DNA from: Clostridiales bacterium
GTDB taxonomy: Bacteria; Bacillota; Clostridia; Oscillospirales; CAG-272
NCBI GenBank assembly: GCA_016280525.1
Contig: JAEEGW010000247.1
Coordinates: 1 to 6,691 of the forward strand
Length of the DNA stretch: 6,691 nucleotides
Reading direction: 5' to 3'
This document shows, in pieces, positions 1 to 6,146 of this stretch; the first letter of the stretch is position 1, and the number at the start of each line of letters is the position of its first letter. A model generated the notes under the pieces. The model saw nothing but the letters and a program-made list of their open reading frames with translations. It was not told where the DNA came from and did no database searches. The position numbers were made by a program, and so were the translations under genes.

Positions 1-1
1 C

Positions 2-295
2 CAGAAAACGGCGATAGCGGTAGCGGAGGCGCGCGGCGTTATAATGCTCTGCGGCATACAGAACAAAATTCCGCTTTACGAATACACGCCGCTTCAGGTA
101 AAGCAGGCGGTGGTCGGTTACGGCCGCGCGGAGAAGAAGCAAGTCATAGCGATGACGAACATCATACTTGACTTGAAAGAATCCCCGAAACTGGACGATA
201 CCTCGGACGCTTTGGCGATAGCCGTCTGTCACGGACATACGAGCGGCTCGGCGCTGAAAAATTACTATAATCAAAAGAAAAAGAAACTTTTATAA
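2..295 (+). CDS. ruvC: Crossover junction endodeoxyribonuclease RuvC, C-terminal part (5' end outside window)
   Basis: RuvC is the dimeric, metal-dependent nuclease that resolves Holliday junctions by paired nicks and works with RuvAB. The reading frame is open from base 2, giving 97 residues before the TAA stop, against roughly 160-170 for the whole family, so the N-terminal part with the first catalytic Asp and Glu is missing. The visible part matches the C-terminal half of E. coli RuvC: an ARGV segment at the left edge, then YEYTPLQVKQAVVG, a conserved DNA-binding and folding stretch, and DDTSDALAIA, which carries the last two active-site acids three residues apart (the E. coli D138/D141 pair). 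The protein ends in a lysine-rich tail (QKKKKLL). The ATG at base 44 is an internal methionine, because family similarity continues upstream of it. ruvA starts 9 bases downstream, the usual ruvCAB order. Confidence 0.96.
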   Translation, partial: QKTAIAVAEARGVIMLCGIQNKIPLYEYTPLQVKQAVVGYGRAEKKQVIAMTNIILDLKESPKLDDTSDALAIAVCHGHTSGSALKNYYNQKKKKLL

Positions 296-304
296 GGTGT
301 TATT

Positions 305-883
305 ATGTTTTATTATATTGAAGGTGCGATAGTTTTCTGCGAGCCGGGTACGGCGGTGATAGACGTGGGCGGCGTGGCTTATAAAATGACCGTGTCTTAC
401 AACACGTTCGCGGCTATGGCTGGCAAAGACAAGGCGAGGCTTTACACGTATTTATCCGTCAGCGAAAACGGCATTGAGCTTTACGGCTTTTACAGTCTGG
501 ACGAGCTTGACGTGTATAAGCTTTTGACCTCCATTTCCGGCGTAGGACCGAAGGCGGCGCTGGCGATACTGTCCATTATGACGCCGGCTCAGCTTGAAAA
601 AGCCGTTTCATCCGACGACAGCCGTGCGATAGCAAAGGCGCAGGGCATCGGCAACAAGACCGCGCAGCTCATAATCCTCAAGCTCAAGGACAAGCTGCAG
701 CTTTACAGAAGCGGTGACGGAGATACCGCGTACAACGGCGGTGCGAACGCCGCGGACGCGCTTGAAGCGTTATCCGCGCTCGGGTACACGAAAGCCGACG
801 CGTCAAAGATAATAAGCAGCATGAACGTGTCGTCCATGACCGTTGAAGATATTATAAGAGAAGCGCTGAAGCGCATGAATTAA
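305..883 (+). CDS. ruvA: Holliday junction branch migration protein RuvA
   Basis: RuvA binds four-way DNA junctions as a tetramer and loads RuvB hexamers onto two opposite arms. The 192-residue product is close to the usual 190-205. Residues 1-62 form the OB-fold domain, with the family's VIDVGGVAYK strand and the ELYGF end. Two helix-hairpin-helix motifs follow, around 73-92 (ISGVGPK) and 108-127 (AQGIGNKTA), which contact junction DNA. A flexible glycine-rich linker covers about 136-149, and residues 150-192 (ALEALSALGYTKADA) form the C-terminal domain that binds RuvB. The start is supported by AAGGTG at 294-299, five bases before the ATG and overlapping the ruvC stop. In the acidic pin that separates strands at the junction centre, the Glu-Asp pair of E. 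coli (E55/D56) appears here as E54-N55. The gene sits between ruvC and ruvB with 9-base gaps on both sides. Confidence 0.98.
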   Translation: MFYYIEGAIVFCEPGTAVIDVGGVAYKMTVSYNTFAAMAGKDKARLYTYLSVSENGIELYGFYSLDELDVYKLLTSISGVGPKAALAILSIMTPAQLEKAVSSDDSRAIAKAQGIGNKTAQLIILKLKDKLQLYRSGDGDTAYNGGANAADALEALSALGYTKADASKIISSMNVSSMTVEDIIREALKRMN

Positions 884-887
884 GGAG
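882..887 (+). promoter_or_regulatory. Shine-Dalgarno site of ruvB
   Basis: AAGGAG lies five bases before the ruvB ATG and overlaps the ruvA stop codon TAA (881-883). It fixes the ruvB start and suggests that ribosomes finishing ruvA can reinitiate on ruvB. Confidence 0.85.
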
Positions 888-892
888 CTTTT

Positions 893-1972
893 ATGGCTAT
901 TTACGAAGATTTCGGAGAAGAATACATAGCAGAAAGACTTGCATCGACCGAGCAGAACGAAGAAGAGTCCGAGGTCGAGGTATCGCTTCGCCCGCAGACG
1001 CTTGACGATTTTACGGGGCAGACCGCCGTAAAAGAGCAGCTCCGCATAGCGATAGACGCGGCGAAAATAAGAGGCGAAGCGCTTGAACACGTTCTGCTGT
1101 TCGGCCCTCCCGGCCTCGGCAAAACAACGCTTTCGCAGATAATAGCGAACGAAATGGGCACGAATATACAGATAACGAGCGGCCCGGCTATTGAAAAATC
1201 GGGCGATCTGCTTGCTCTTCTGACCAACCTCAGCACAGGCGACGTTCTGTTTATCGACGAGATACACAGACTGCCGAAAACGCTTGTTGAAATGCTTTAT
1301 TCGGCTATGGAGGATAAAGTCGTTGACATTTTCATCGGCAGCGGTCCATCCGCGAGAAGCATACGTATGTCGCTCAAAAGCTTTACGCTCATAGGCGCGA
1401 CGACACGCGCCGGTCAGCTCTCGCAGCCTTTGCGCGCGAGGTTCGGCCACGTTTTAAGGCTCGATCTTTACACGCCTGAGGAATTATCGCAGATAATCAA
1501 GCGCAGCGCCGGAATTTTAAACATTGAGATCGACGACGACGGCGCAATGGAGCTTGCCTCGCGCTCGCGCGGAACGCCGAGGATCGCGAACAGACTGCTC
1601 CGCCGCGTGCGCGACTATGCGCAGATAAAAGGCGACGGCACGATAAACAAAGAAATAACGAAATACGCGCTGCAAAAGCTTGATATAGACAGTCTCGGGC
1701 TTGACAGTATCGACAGGCGTATGCTTACGACCATAATCAAGTTTTACGGCGGCGGCCCCGTCGGTATGAACACGCTTGCCGCCACGATAGGTGAGGAAGC
1801 GATAACGCTTGAGGACGTGTACGAGCCGTATCTTTTGCAGATAGGCTTTATATCGCGCACGACGCGCGGCAGGTGCTGTACGTATTTAGCGTACGAGCAT
1901 TTAGGCATACCGATGAATAAAGACGATAAGAAAAACGGTCAGATAAGCGCGTTTGACGGGGAAGATATATGA
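893..1972 (+). CDS. ruvB: Holliday junction branch migration DNA helicase RuvB
   Basis: RuvB is the AAA+ motor that, as hexameric rings docked on RuvA, pulls DNA through the Holliday junction. The 359 residues compare with 336 in E. coli; the extra length is mainly an acidic N-terminal stretch and about 20 polar residues after the conserved C-terminal LGIP. Visible motifs are Walker A GPPGLGKT (71-78), Walker B LFIDEIH (119-125), the RuvA-contacting hairpin region (about 148-161, GSGPSARSI), the GATTRAG sensor region (168-174), the arginine finger in PLRARFG (R183, equal to E. coli R174), sensor 2 in GTPRIANRLLRR (227-238), and the C-terminal winged-helix DNA-binding domain with FYGGGPVG (284-291) and TTRGR (323-327). 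The E. coli sequence there is TPRGR, so a proline is replaced by threonine. The stop overlaps the next start as ATGA. Confidence 0.98.
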   Translation: MAIYEDFGEEYIAERLASTEQNEEESEVEVSLRPQTLDDFTGQTAVKEQLRIAIDAAKIRGEALEHVLLFGPPGLGKTTLSQIIANEMGTNIQITSGPAIEKSGDLLALLTNLSTGDVLFIDEIHRLPKTLVEMLYSAMEDKVVDIFIGSGPSARSIRMSLKSFTLIGATTRAGQLSQPLRARFGHVLRLDLYTPEELSQIIKRSAGILNIEIDDDGAMELASRSRGTPRIANRLLRRVRDYAQIKGDGTINKEITKYALQKLDIDSLGLDSIDRRMLTTIIKFYGGGPVGMNTLAATIGEEAITLEDVYEPYLLQIGFISRTTRGRCCTYLAYEHLGIPMNKDDKKNGQISAFDGEDI

Positions 1973-2832
1973 TTTTTACAGCAGACAAATGGCGTGACTA
2001 CGAGCTGATAGACGTCTCCGACGGTCAGCGGCTCGAACGCTGGGGCAGCGTTATGACCGTCCGTCCCGATCCGCAGGTGATATGGCAGAACAAAAAAGAC
2101 AGCCGCCTGTGGAACAAAGCGCAGGGCGTTTACAAGCGTTCTTCGTCCGGCGGCGGAAGCTGGGTAAAAAACGATATGCCAAAGCGGTGGACTATAAGCT
2201 ACGGCGAGCTGAAATTCAACATACACCCTATGTCGTTTAAACATACCGGGCTTTTCCCGGAGCAGGCGGTCAACTGGGACTGGTTTTCTTCGCTTATAAA
2301 AAAGGCGAACAGGAAGATAACCGTGCTTAATCTGTTTGCGTACACCGGAGGCGCGACTGTCGCGGCGGCAAATGCCGGAGCCGACGTGGTACACGTTGAC
2401 GCGGCAAAGGGCATTGTTGCGCAGGCAAAGGAAAACGCGGCGCTGTCCGGGCTGTCCGACGCGCATATAAGATATATAGTTGACGACTGCAAAAAATTCG
2501 TTCTGCGCGAGATACGACGCGGCAACAGATACGACGGCATTATTATGGACCCGCCGTCGTACGGACGCGGACCTTCCGGCGAGACGTGGAAGTTAGAGGA
2601 ATGTATTGACGAGCTTGTGGGTCTGACTTCACAGCTTTTGTCGGACGAGGCGCTGTTTTTCCTGCTCAACTCATACACGACCGGACTTTCCGCCTCCGCT
2701 ATGGAGTGCCTTCTGAAGCTGAACATCAGAAAAGACGGCGTGTTTGAATGCGGCGAGGTAGGTCTGCCCGTAACTGAAAAAAATATAGTGCTCCCATGCG
2801 GTTCCGCCGCGAGGTGGTACTCGGATAGGTAA
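1969..2832 (+). CDS. Class I SAM-dependent methyltransferase, RlmI/RlmK-like (COG1092 type), target unknown
   Basis: This is a predicted cytoplasmic methyltransferase using S-adenosylmethionine, most likely acting on RNA; the substrate cannot be read from the sequence. The 287-residue protein has a family-specific N-terminal region (LERWG at 22-26, RPDPQVIW at 32-39, KHTGLFPEQ at 91-99). A Rossmann-fold domain follows: motif I LNLFAYTGGAT (120-130), the acidic residue at the end of strand 2 in HVDAAKG (D144), DDCKKF (172-177), and the catalytic-loop motif IMDPPSYGRGP (192-202). I see no PUA RNA-binding domain like the one at the N terminus of E. coli RlmI, so this belongs to the shorter PUA-less branch often annotated only as a SAM-dependent methyltransferase. 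The start is the ATG of an ATGA overlap with the ruvB stop, with a moderate GGGGA at 1958-1962. Class and fold are firm; the RNA target is inference. Confidence 0.88.
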   Translation: MIFTADKWRDYELIDVSDGQRLERWGSVMTVRPDPQVIWQNKKDSRLWNKAQGVYKRSSSGGGSWVKNDMPKRWTISYGELKFNIHPMSFKHTGLFPEQAVNWDWFSSLIKKANRKITVLNLFAYTGGATVAAANAGADVVHVDAAKGIVAQAKENAALSGLSDAHIRYIVDDCKKFVLREIRRGNRYDGIIMDPPSYGRGPSGETWKLEECIDELVGLTSQLLSDEALFFLLNSYTTGLSASAMECLLKLNIRKDGVFECGEVGLPVTEKNIVLPCGSAARWYSDR

Positions 2833-2833
2833 T

Positions 2834-3709
2834 ATGGATAACATAATAGAGATAAAAGATCTGAGCTTTTCATATAAGGACTCGGACGGTAAGCTTCATC
2901 CGGCGCTCCATAATATAAACCTGAATTTTGAGCGCGGGACGTATACGGCTATACTCGGTCACAACGGCTCCGGCAAGTCAACGCTTGCAAAGCTGATAAA
3001 TATGGTGCTTACGCGCGAGGACGGCGATATTGACGGCAGTATAACCGTCTGCGGCAAGGAAGTGACCGGCGATATTTCGGACGAGGACGCGTACGATATA
3101 CAGTGCCGCATTGGCATGGTGCATCAGAATCCGGACAACCAGATAGTTGCGACGACGGTTGAAGAAGACGTCGCGTTCGGACCGGAGAATTTAGGCGTAG
3201 ATCCCGTTGAAATAAGAAAGACCGTCACGGAAATGCTCAAAGCCGTAGGCATGGAGGGGCACGAGAAATCCGCTCCGCACAGGCTGTCCGGCGGACAGAA
3301 GCAGCGTATAGCCGTCGCGGGCGTGCTTGCGATGAGACCGGAATGTATAATATTTGACGAATCCACCGCAATGCTCGATCCGCAGGGCAGAGAGGCGATA
3401 ATGAAAACGATCGACGGGCTGCACAAGCGCGGCGACGTTACGATTATAACGATAACCCACTATATGAACGAGGCGACGGACGCGGACCGCGTCATTGTGT
3501 TGAACAAAGGCGAGGTGTTTATGGACGGGACGCCGGAGCAGATATTCACGCAGGTGGAAACGCTCCATTCCGTACGGCTTGACGTTCCGCAGGTCACGGA
3601 GCTGTTCTACAAGCTGAAAAAAGCCGGCGCTTACGACGGCGGACTGCCGCTTCACACGGAAGAGGGCGCGGCGGCGCTCAAACGATTACTTGACAGCAAA
3701 AAGAGGTAA
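2834..3709 (+). CDS. ecfA1: Energy-coupling factor transporter ATP-binding protein EcfA1
   Basis: EcfA1 is one of two ABC ATPases that power ECF-type import of vitamins and metal ions, pairing with EcfA2 under the membrane subunit EcfT. The 291 residues carry a complete nucleotide-binding domain: Walker A GHNGSGKST (42-50), Q-loop HQNPDNQIV with Q98, signature LSGGQKQR (151-158), Walker B IIFDES with the catalytic Glu at 176, D-loop AMLDP (179-183) and switch His 209 in THYM. The DESTAMLDP form and position ahead of a second ATPase favour EcfA1 over EcfA2. The C-terminal extension with DVPQVTELFYKLKKAG (about 250-265) is the dimerisation region typical of EcfA proteins, and the same VPQ element recurs in the next gene. 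The ATG lies one base after the methyltransferase stop; the AGG at 2827-2829 is only a weak ribosome site, so translation probably depends on coupling. Confidence 0.95.
   Translation: MDNIIEIKDLSFSYKDSDGKLHPALHNINLNFERGTYTAILGHNGSGKSTLAKLINMVLTREDGDIDGSITVCGKEVTGDISDEDAYDIQCRIGMVHQNPDNQIVATTVEEDVAFGPENLGVDPVEIRKTVTEMLKAVGMEGHEKSAPHRLSGGQKQRIAVAGVLAMRPECIIFDESTAMLDPQGREAIMKTIDGLHKRGDVTIITITHYMNEATDADRVIVLNKGEVFMDGTPEQIFTQVETLHSVRLDVPQVTELFYKLKKAGAYDGGLPLHTEEGAAALKRLLDSKKR
3701..3706 (+). promoter_or_regulatory. Shine-Dalgarno site of ecfA2, supporting a TTG start
   Basis: AAGAGG lies directly before the ecfA1 stop codon and six bases before TTG 3713-3715. No ATG or GTG lies between it and the conserved EcfA2 N terminus, so this site decides for the TTG start. 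Confidence 0.8.
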
Positions 3710-3712
3710 ACT

Positions 3713-4573
3713 TTGCCTATTATTTTTGAAAACGTATCTTACGTCTACGGACAGAACACGCCTTTTGAACACAAGGCGCTTGATAAGATAAATTTAACGA
3801 TAAACGAAAATGAAATAACGGGACTGATAGGTCAGACGGGCTGCGGCAAATCCACGATAGCGCAGCTCTGCAACGGCTTGTATAAGCCGAACGAGGGCAA
3901 AGTGACTGTAGACGGCGTTGACATAAACGCCGACAAAAAGAACCGCAAAGAAAACTTTTTCAAGGTCGGGCTCGTTTTCCAGTACCCCGAATATCAGCTT
4001 TTTGAAGATACGGTCGAGCACGATATTGCCTACGGTCCGAAAAACATGGGTCTGTCCGAGGACGAGATAAAGCGCAGGGTGCTGGACGCCGTGAGATTCG
4101 TCGGTCTGCGGGAGGACGAGATGCAGAAATCCCCGTTTGACATATCCGGCGGACAGAGAAGGCGCGCGGCGATAGCCGGCATTATAGCCATGGAGCCGCA
4201 GTATCTCATACTTGACGAGCCGGCGGCGGGACTTGACCCGCAGGGCAGAGACGATATTTTATCAAAACTTAAAAAATATCAAAGAGAAAAGAAAACGTCC
4301 GTCGTAATAATAAGTCACAGTATGGAGGATATGGCGAAATACTGCGACAGGATAATCGTGCTTTCACAAAACGGCGTGTATAAGTGCGGGACCAAAGCGG
4401 AGATATTCGAAGACCCGGCGGCTCTGCGCGATATGGGGTTGTCCGTTCCGCAGATAACGAAAATGGTCTATTGCGCAAAAGAGCTCGGCGTCAGCTTTGA
4501 CAGACCGTTATACACCGTTGACGCGGCGTTTGAGGATATCATGAAAATGCTCGGCGGAGGTGACGGCAAATGA
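3713..4573 (+). CDS. ecfA2: Energy-coupling factor transporter ATP-binding protein EcfA2 (TTG start)
   Basis: EcfA2 is the second ATPase of the ECF energising module and forms a heterodimer with EcfA1. In the 286 residues I see Walker A GQTGCGKST (40-48), Q-loop VFQYPEYQLF with Q90, signature ISGGQRRRAAIAG (144-156; the usual Leu is Ile), Walker B YLILDEP with Glu 169, D-loop AGLDPQGR (172-179) and switch His 202 in ISHSM. The QYPEYQLF, GGQRRR and AGLDPQGR forms are characteristic of EcfA2. The C-terminal region with SVPQITKMVYCAKELG (about 244-259) matches EcfA extensions. The start is TTG: the strand 1 sequence IIFENVSYVYG begins two residues later, AAGAGG is six bases upstream, and the first downstream methionine (112) lies beyond Walker A. 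Three bases separate it from ecfA1. Its last codons contain the ribosome site of ecfT, and its stop overlaps the ecfT start. Confidence 0.95.
   Translation: MPIIFENVSYVYGQNTPFEHKALDKINLTINENEITGLIGQTGCGKSTIAQLCNGLYKPNEGKVTVDGVDINADKKNRKENFFKVGLVFQYPEYQLFEDTVEHDIAYGPKNMGLSEDEIKRRVLDAVRFVGLREDEMQKSPFDISGGQRRRAAIAGIIAMEPQYLILDEPAAGLDPQGRDDILSKLKKYQREKKTSVVIISHSMEDMAKYCDRIIVLSQNGVYKCGTKAEIFEDPAALRDMGLSVPQITKMVYCAKELGVSFDRPLYTVDAAFEDIMKMLGGGDGK
4556..4563 (+). promoter_or_regulatory. Strong Shine-Dalgarno site of ecfT inside the end of ecfA2
   Basis: GGAGGTGA, complementary to the anti-Shine-Dalgarno sequence over its full length, lies six bases before the ecfT ATG. It sits in the codons for the terminal GGGDG of EcfA2, so the glycine-rich tail of that protein may partly exist to hold this site. 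It is the best-matching ribosome site I found in the window. Confidence 0.85.
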
Positions 4574-5406
4574 TACGCGACATAACTCTCGGCCAGTATT
4601 TTCCCGGCAATTCGCTTATACACAGAATAGACGCGAGAGCGAAAATAATAATTACGCTTATTCTGATAGTCGCCGTTTTCGCCGCATCAAGCGGCATAGC
4701 GTTCGCGTTTCTGTTCCTTTTATCGCTTATTATATTCATCTTGTCCGGAATATCGTTCAAAACGCTTATAAAAGGGCTTAAACCCATTGTTTTCATACTG
4801 ATCTTCACGACAATATTCCAGATATTCTTTACGCGTACGGGCAATTTACTGTTTGAATGGTATTTTATAAAAATATATTCAAACGGCATAATATTTGCAA
4901 TAAAAATGTTCATACGCATAATAGTGCTCATAACCACGACGTCCGTTATGCTGTCTTATACTACGTCTCCGATAGTTTTAACGGACGGCATAGAGGGGCT
5001 CATGCTGCCGCTCGCCAAGCTTGGCGTGCCGGTGCACGATTTTGCGCTCGTTATGTCTATCGCTCTGCGGTTCATACCGACGTTGCTTGAAGAGACCGAA
5101 AAGATAATGTCCGCGCAGAAGGCGAGAGGAACGGATTTTTCAACAGGCAGCCTTATGAAGCGCGCGAGGGCGCTTCTGGCGGTGTTCGTGCCGCTGCTCG
5201 CTTCCGCGGTGCGCCACGCGTTTGAGCTGGCGGATGCGATGATCTGCCGCGGTTACAGAGGCGGGAAGGGAAGAACGAAGCTGAATAAAATGAAATTCAG
5301 GTTTTCCGACTTTATCTGGCTGACGCTTGCCGCCGCCGCGCTCGCGGGCGTGTTCGTTCTGAACACTTATACGTTTTCACTGTTTAACGGAACTTTCGTA
5401 CTATGA
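4570..5406 (+). CDS. ecfT: Energy-coupling factor transporter transmembrane protein EcfT
   Basis: EcfT is the membrane scaffold that joins the EcfA1/EcfA2 ATPases to exchangeable substrate-binding S components. The 278-residue product, near the usual 260-270, begins with the family's LGQYFPGNSLIHRIDARAK entry and then has strongly hydrophobic stretches at about 26-60, 72-88, 105-130, 155-170, 200-215 and 247-268, consistent with a multi-pass protein. The cytoplasmic coupling helices carry the two Ala-Arg-Gly-type motifs that dock into the ATPases: SAQKARGTDF (ARG at 185-187) and AMICRGYRGG (CRG at 226-228). In the second, Cys stands where Ala is usual; Arg and Gly are kept. The start ATG is part of an ATGA overlap with the ecfA2 stop and has a near-perfect ribosome site six bases upstream. 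The stop overlaps truA. No S component is encoded beside it, as expected for a shared (group II) module. Confidence 0.95.
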   Translation: MIRDITLGQYFPGNSLIHRIDARAKIIITLILIVAVFAASSGIAFAFLFLLSLIIFILSGISFKTLIKGLKPIVFILIFTTIFQIFFTRTGNLLFEWYFIKIYSNGIIFAIKMFIRIIVLITTTSVMLSYTTSPIVLTDGIEGLMLPLAKLGVPVHDFALVMSIALRFIPTLLEETEKIMSAQKARGTDFSTGSLMKRARALLAVFVPLLASAVRHAFELADAMICRGYRGGKGRTKLNKMKFRFSDFIWLTLAAAALAGVFVLNTYTFSLFNGTFVL

Positions 5407-6146
5407 CTTATCTGTTTGAAATATCGTATTCCGGTGTCAATTACAGCGGTTTTCAGATACAGCCGAACGCTAAGACGATAGCGGGCGAGCTGATGCGCGC
5501 GTCAAAGCTGCTTTTCGGCGCCGACTGCAAGGTGCAGGGCTGCAGCAGGACGGACGCGGGCGTGCACGCAAAGCAGTTTTTCTGCTCCGTTCATCTGCCG
5601 GATGACGCAAACAAAGTCCCGGTGGACCGCATACCCGCGGCTATAAACTGTCTGTTGCCGTACGACATAGCGGTAAAGACGGCAAAACTCGCGCCGGACG
5701 GCTACAATCCGAGATTTGAGACGGTCTGTAAGGAATACAGCTACGTTATATATAACCGCGCGGAAAAAAATCCGTTTTTCCATAAACTGAAGCTGCCGTA
5801 TCCGTATCATCTGGACGAAAAGATGCTTGACAGTCAGGCAAAAGACTTTATCGGAGAACACGATTTTACGTCATTTATGGCGGTAGGATCGGACGTATCT
5901 ACTACGGTAAGAACTGTATACGACGCGGGCGTTGTGCGCGACGGCGACGACGTGATATACAGCGTTACGGCGGACGGATTTTTATACAATATGGTAAGGA
6001 TTATGGTAGGAACGCTGCTTTATATCTCCGAGGGGAAGATAGAGGCGGGCGCGATACCTAAGATAATAGAAGCAAAGGACAGATCCGCGGCCGGGTTCAC
6101 CGTGCCGCCGGACGGTCTGTATTTAACAAAGGCAGTACTTAAATGA
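5403..6146 (+). CDS. truA: tRNA pseudouridine(38-40) synthase TruA
   Basis: TruA converts uridines 38, 39 and 40 in the anticodon stem-loop of many tRNAs to pseudouridine; it works as a cytoplasmic homodimer without cofactors. The 247 residues match the normal bacterial length. Visible family elements are the N-terminal YSGVNYSGFQIQP (9-21), the active-site motif SRTDAGVHA (48-56) with catalytic Asp 51 (E. coli D60), the NPRF segment (102-105), the conserved aromatic stretch EYSYVIYN (111-118), GEHDFTSF (151-158), the FLYNMVRIMVG helix (193-203) and the C-terminal RSAAGFTVPPDGLYL (227-241). Nothing essential is missing. The ATG overlaps the ecfT stop (ATGA) and has only a weak upstream ribosome site, so coupling to ecfT is likely. 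truA directly after ecfT is the standard Bacillota arrangement. Confidence 0.97.
   Translation: MTYLFEISYSGVNYSGFQIQPNAKTIAGELMRASKLLFGADCKVQGCSRTDAGVHAKQFFCSVHLPDDANKVPVDRIPAAINCLLPYDIAVKTAKLAPDGYNPRFETVCKEYSYVIYNRAEKNPFFHKLKLPYPYHLDEKMLDSQAKDFIGEHDFTSFMAVGSDVSTTVRTVYDAGVVRDGDDVIYSVTADGFLYNMVRIMVGTLLYISEGKIEAGAIPKIIEAKDRSAAGFTVPPDGLYLTKAVLK

Noticed and set aside
40..45. TATAAT resembling a -10 promoter element inside ruvC
   Set aside because: Too little upstream sequence is visible to judge a -35 element, and the hexamer is explained by the Val-Ile-Met codons.
266..271. TATAAT shortly before ruvA as a possible internal promoter
   Set aside because: The region about 17 bases upstream (around 243-248, GCGGCT) has no TTGACA-like element, and the sequence encodes the conserved end of RuvC.
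44..295. A short gene starting at ATG 44
   Set aside because: RuvC similarity continues in the same frame upstream to base 2, so this ATG is an internal methionine of the truncated ruvC.
803..1450. Long minus-strand open frame of 215 codons opposite ruvA/ruvB
   Set aside because: It lies entirely opposite genes with clear family motifs, is rich in Arg, Tyr and Ala as expected of an antisense shadow, and resembles no protein I know.
1939..2873. Two overlapping minus-strand open frames opposite the methyltransferase
   Set aside because: Both are shadows of the coding strand; their composition is low-complexity (Ser/Pro/Ala- or Arg/Val-rich) and there is no plausible ribosome site or family motif.
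4560..5090. Short plus-strand open frames in other frames within ecfT
   Set aside because: The EcfT frame has hydrophobic segments and both coupling motifs; the alternatives have no recognisable features and arise from AT-rich membrane-protein codons.
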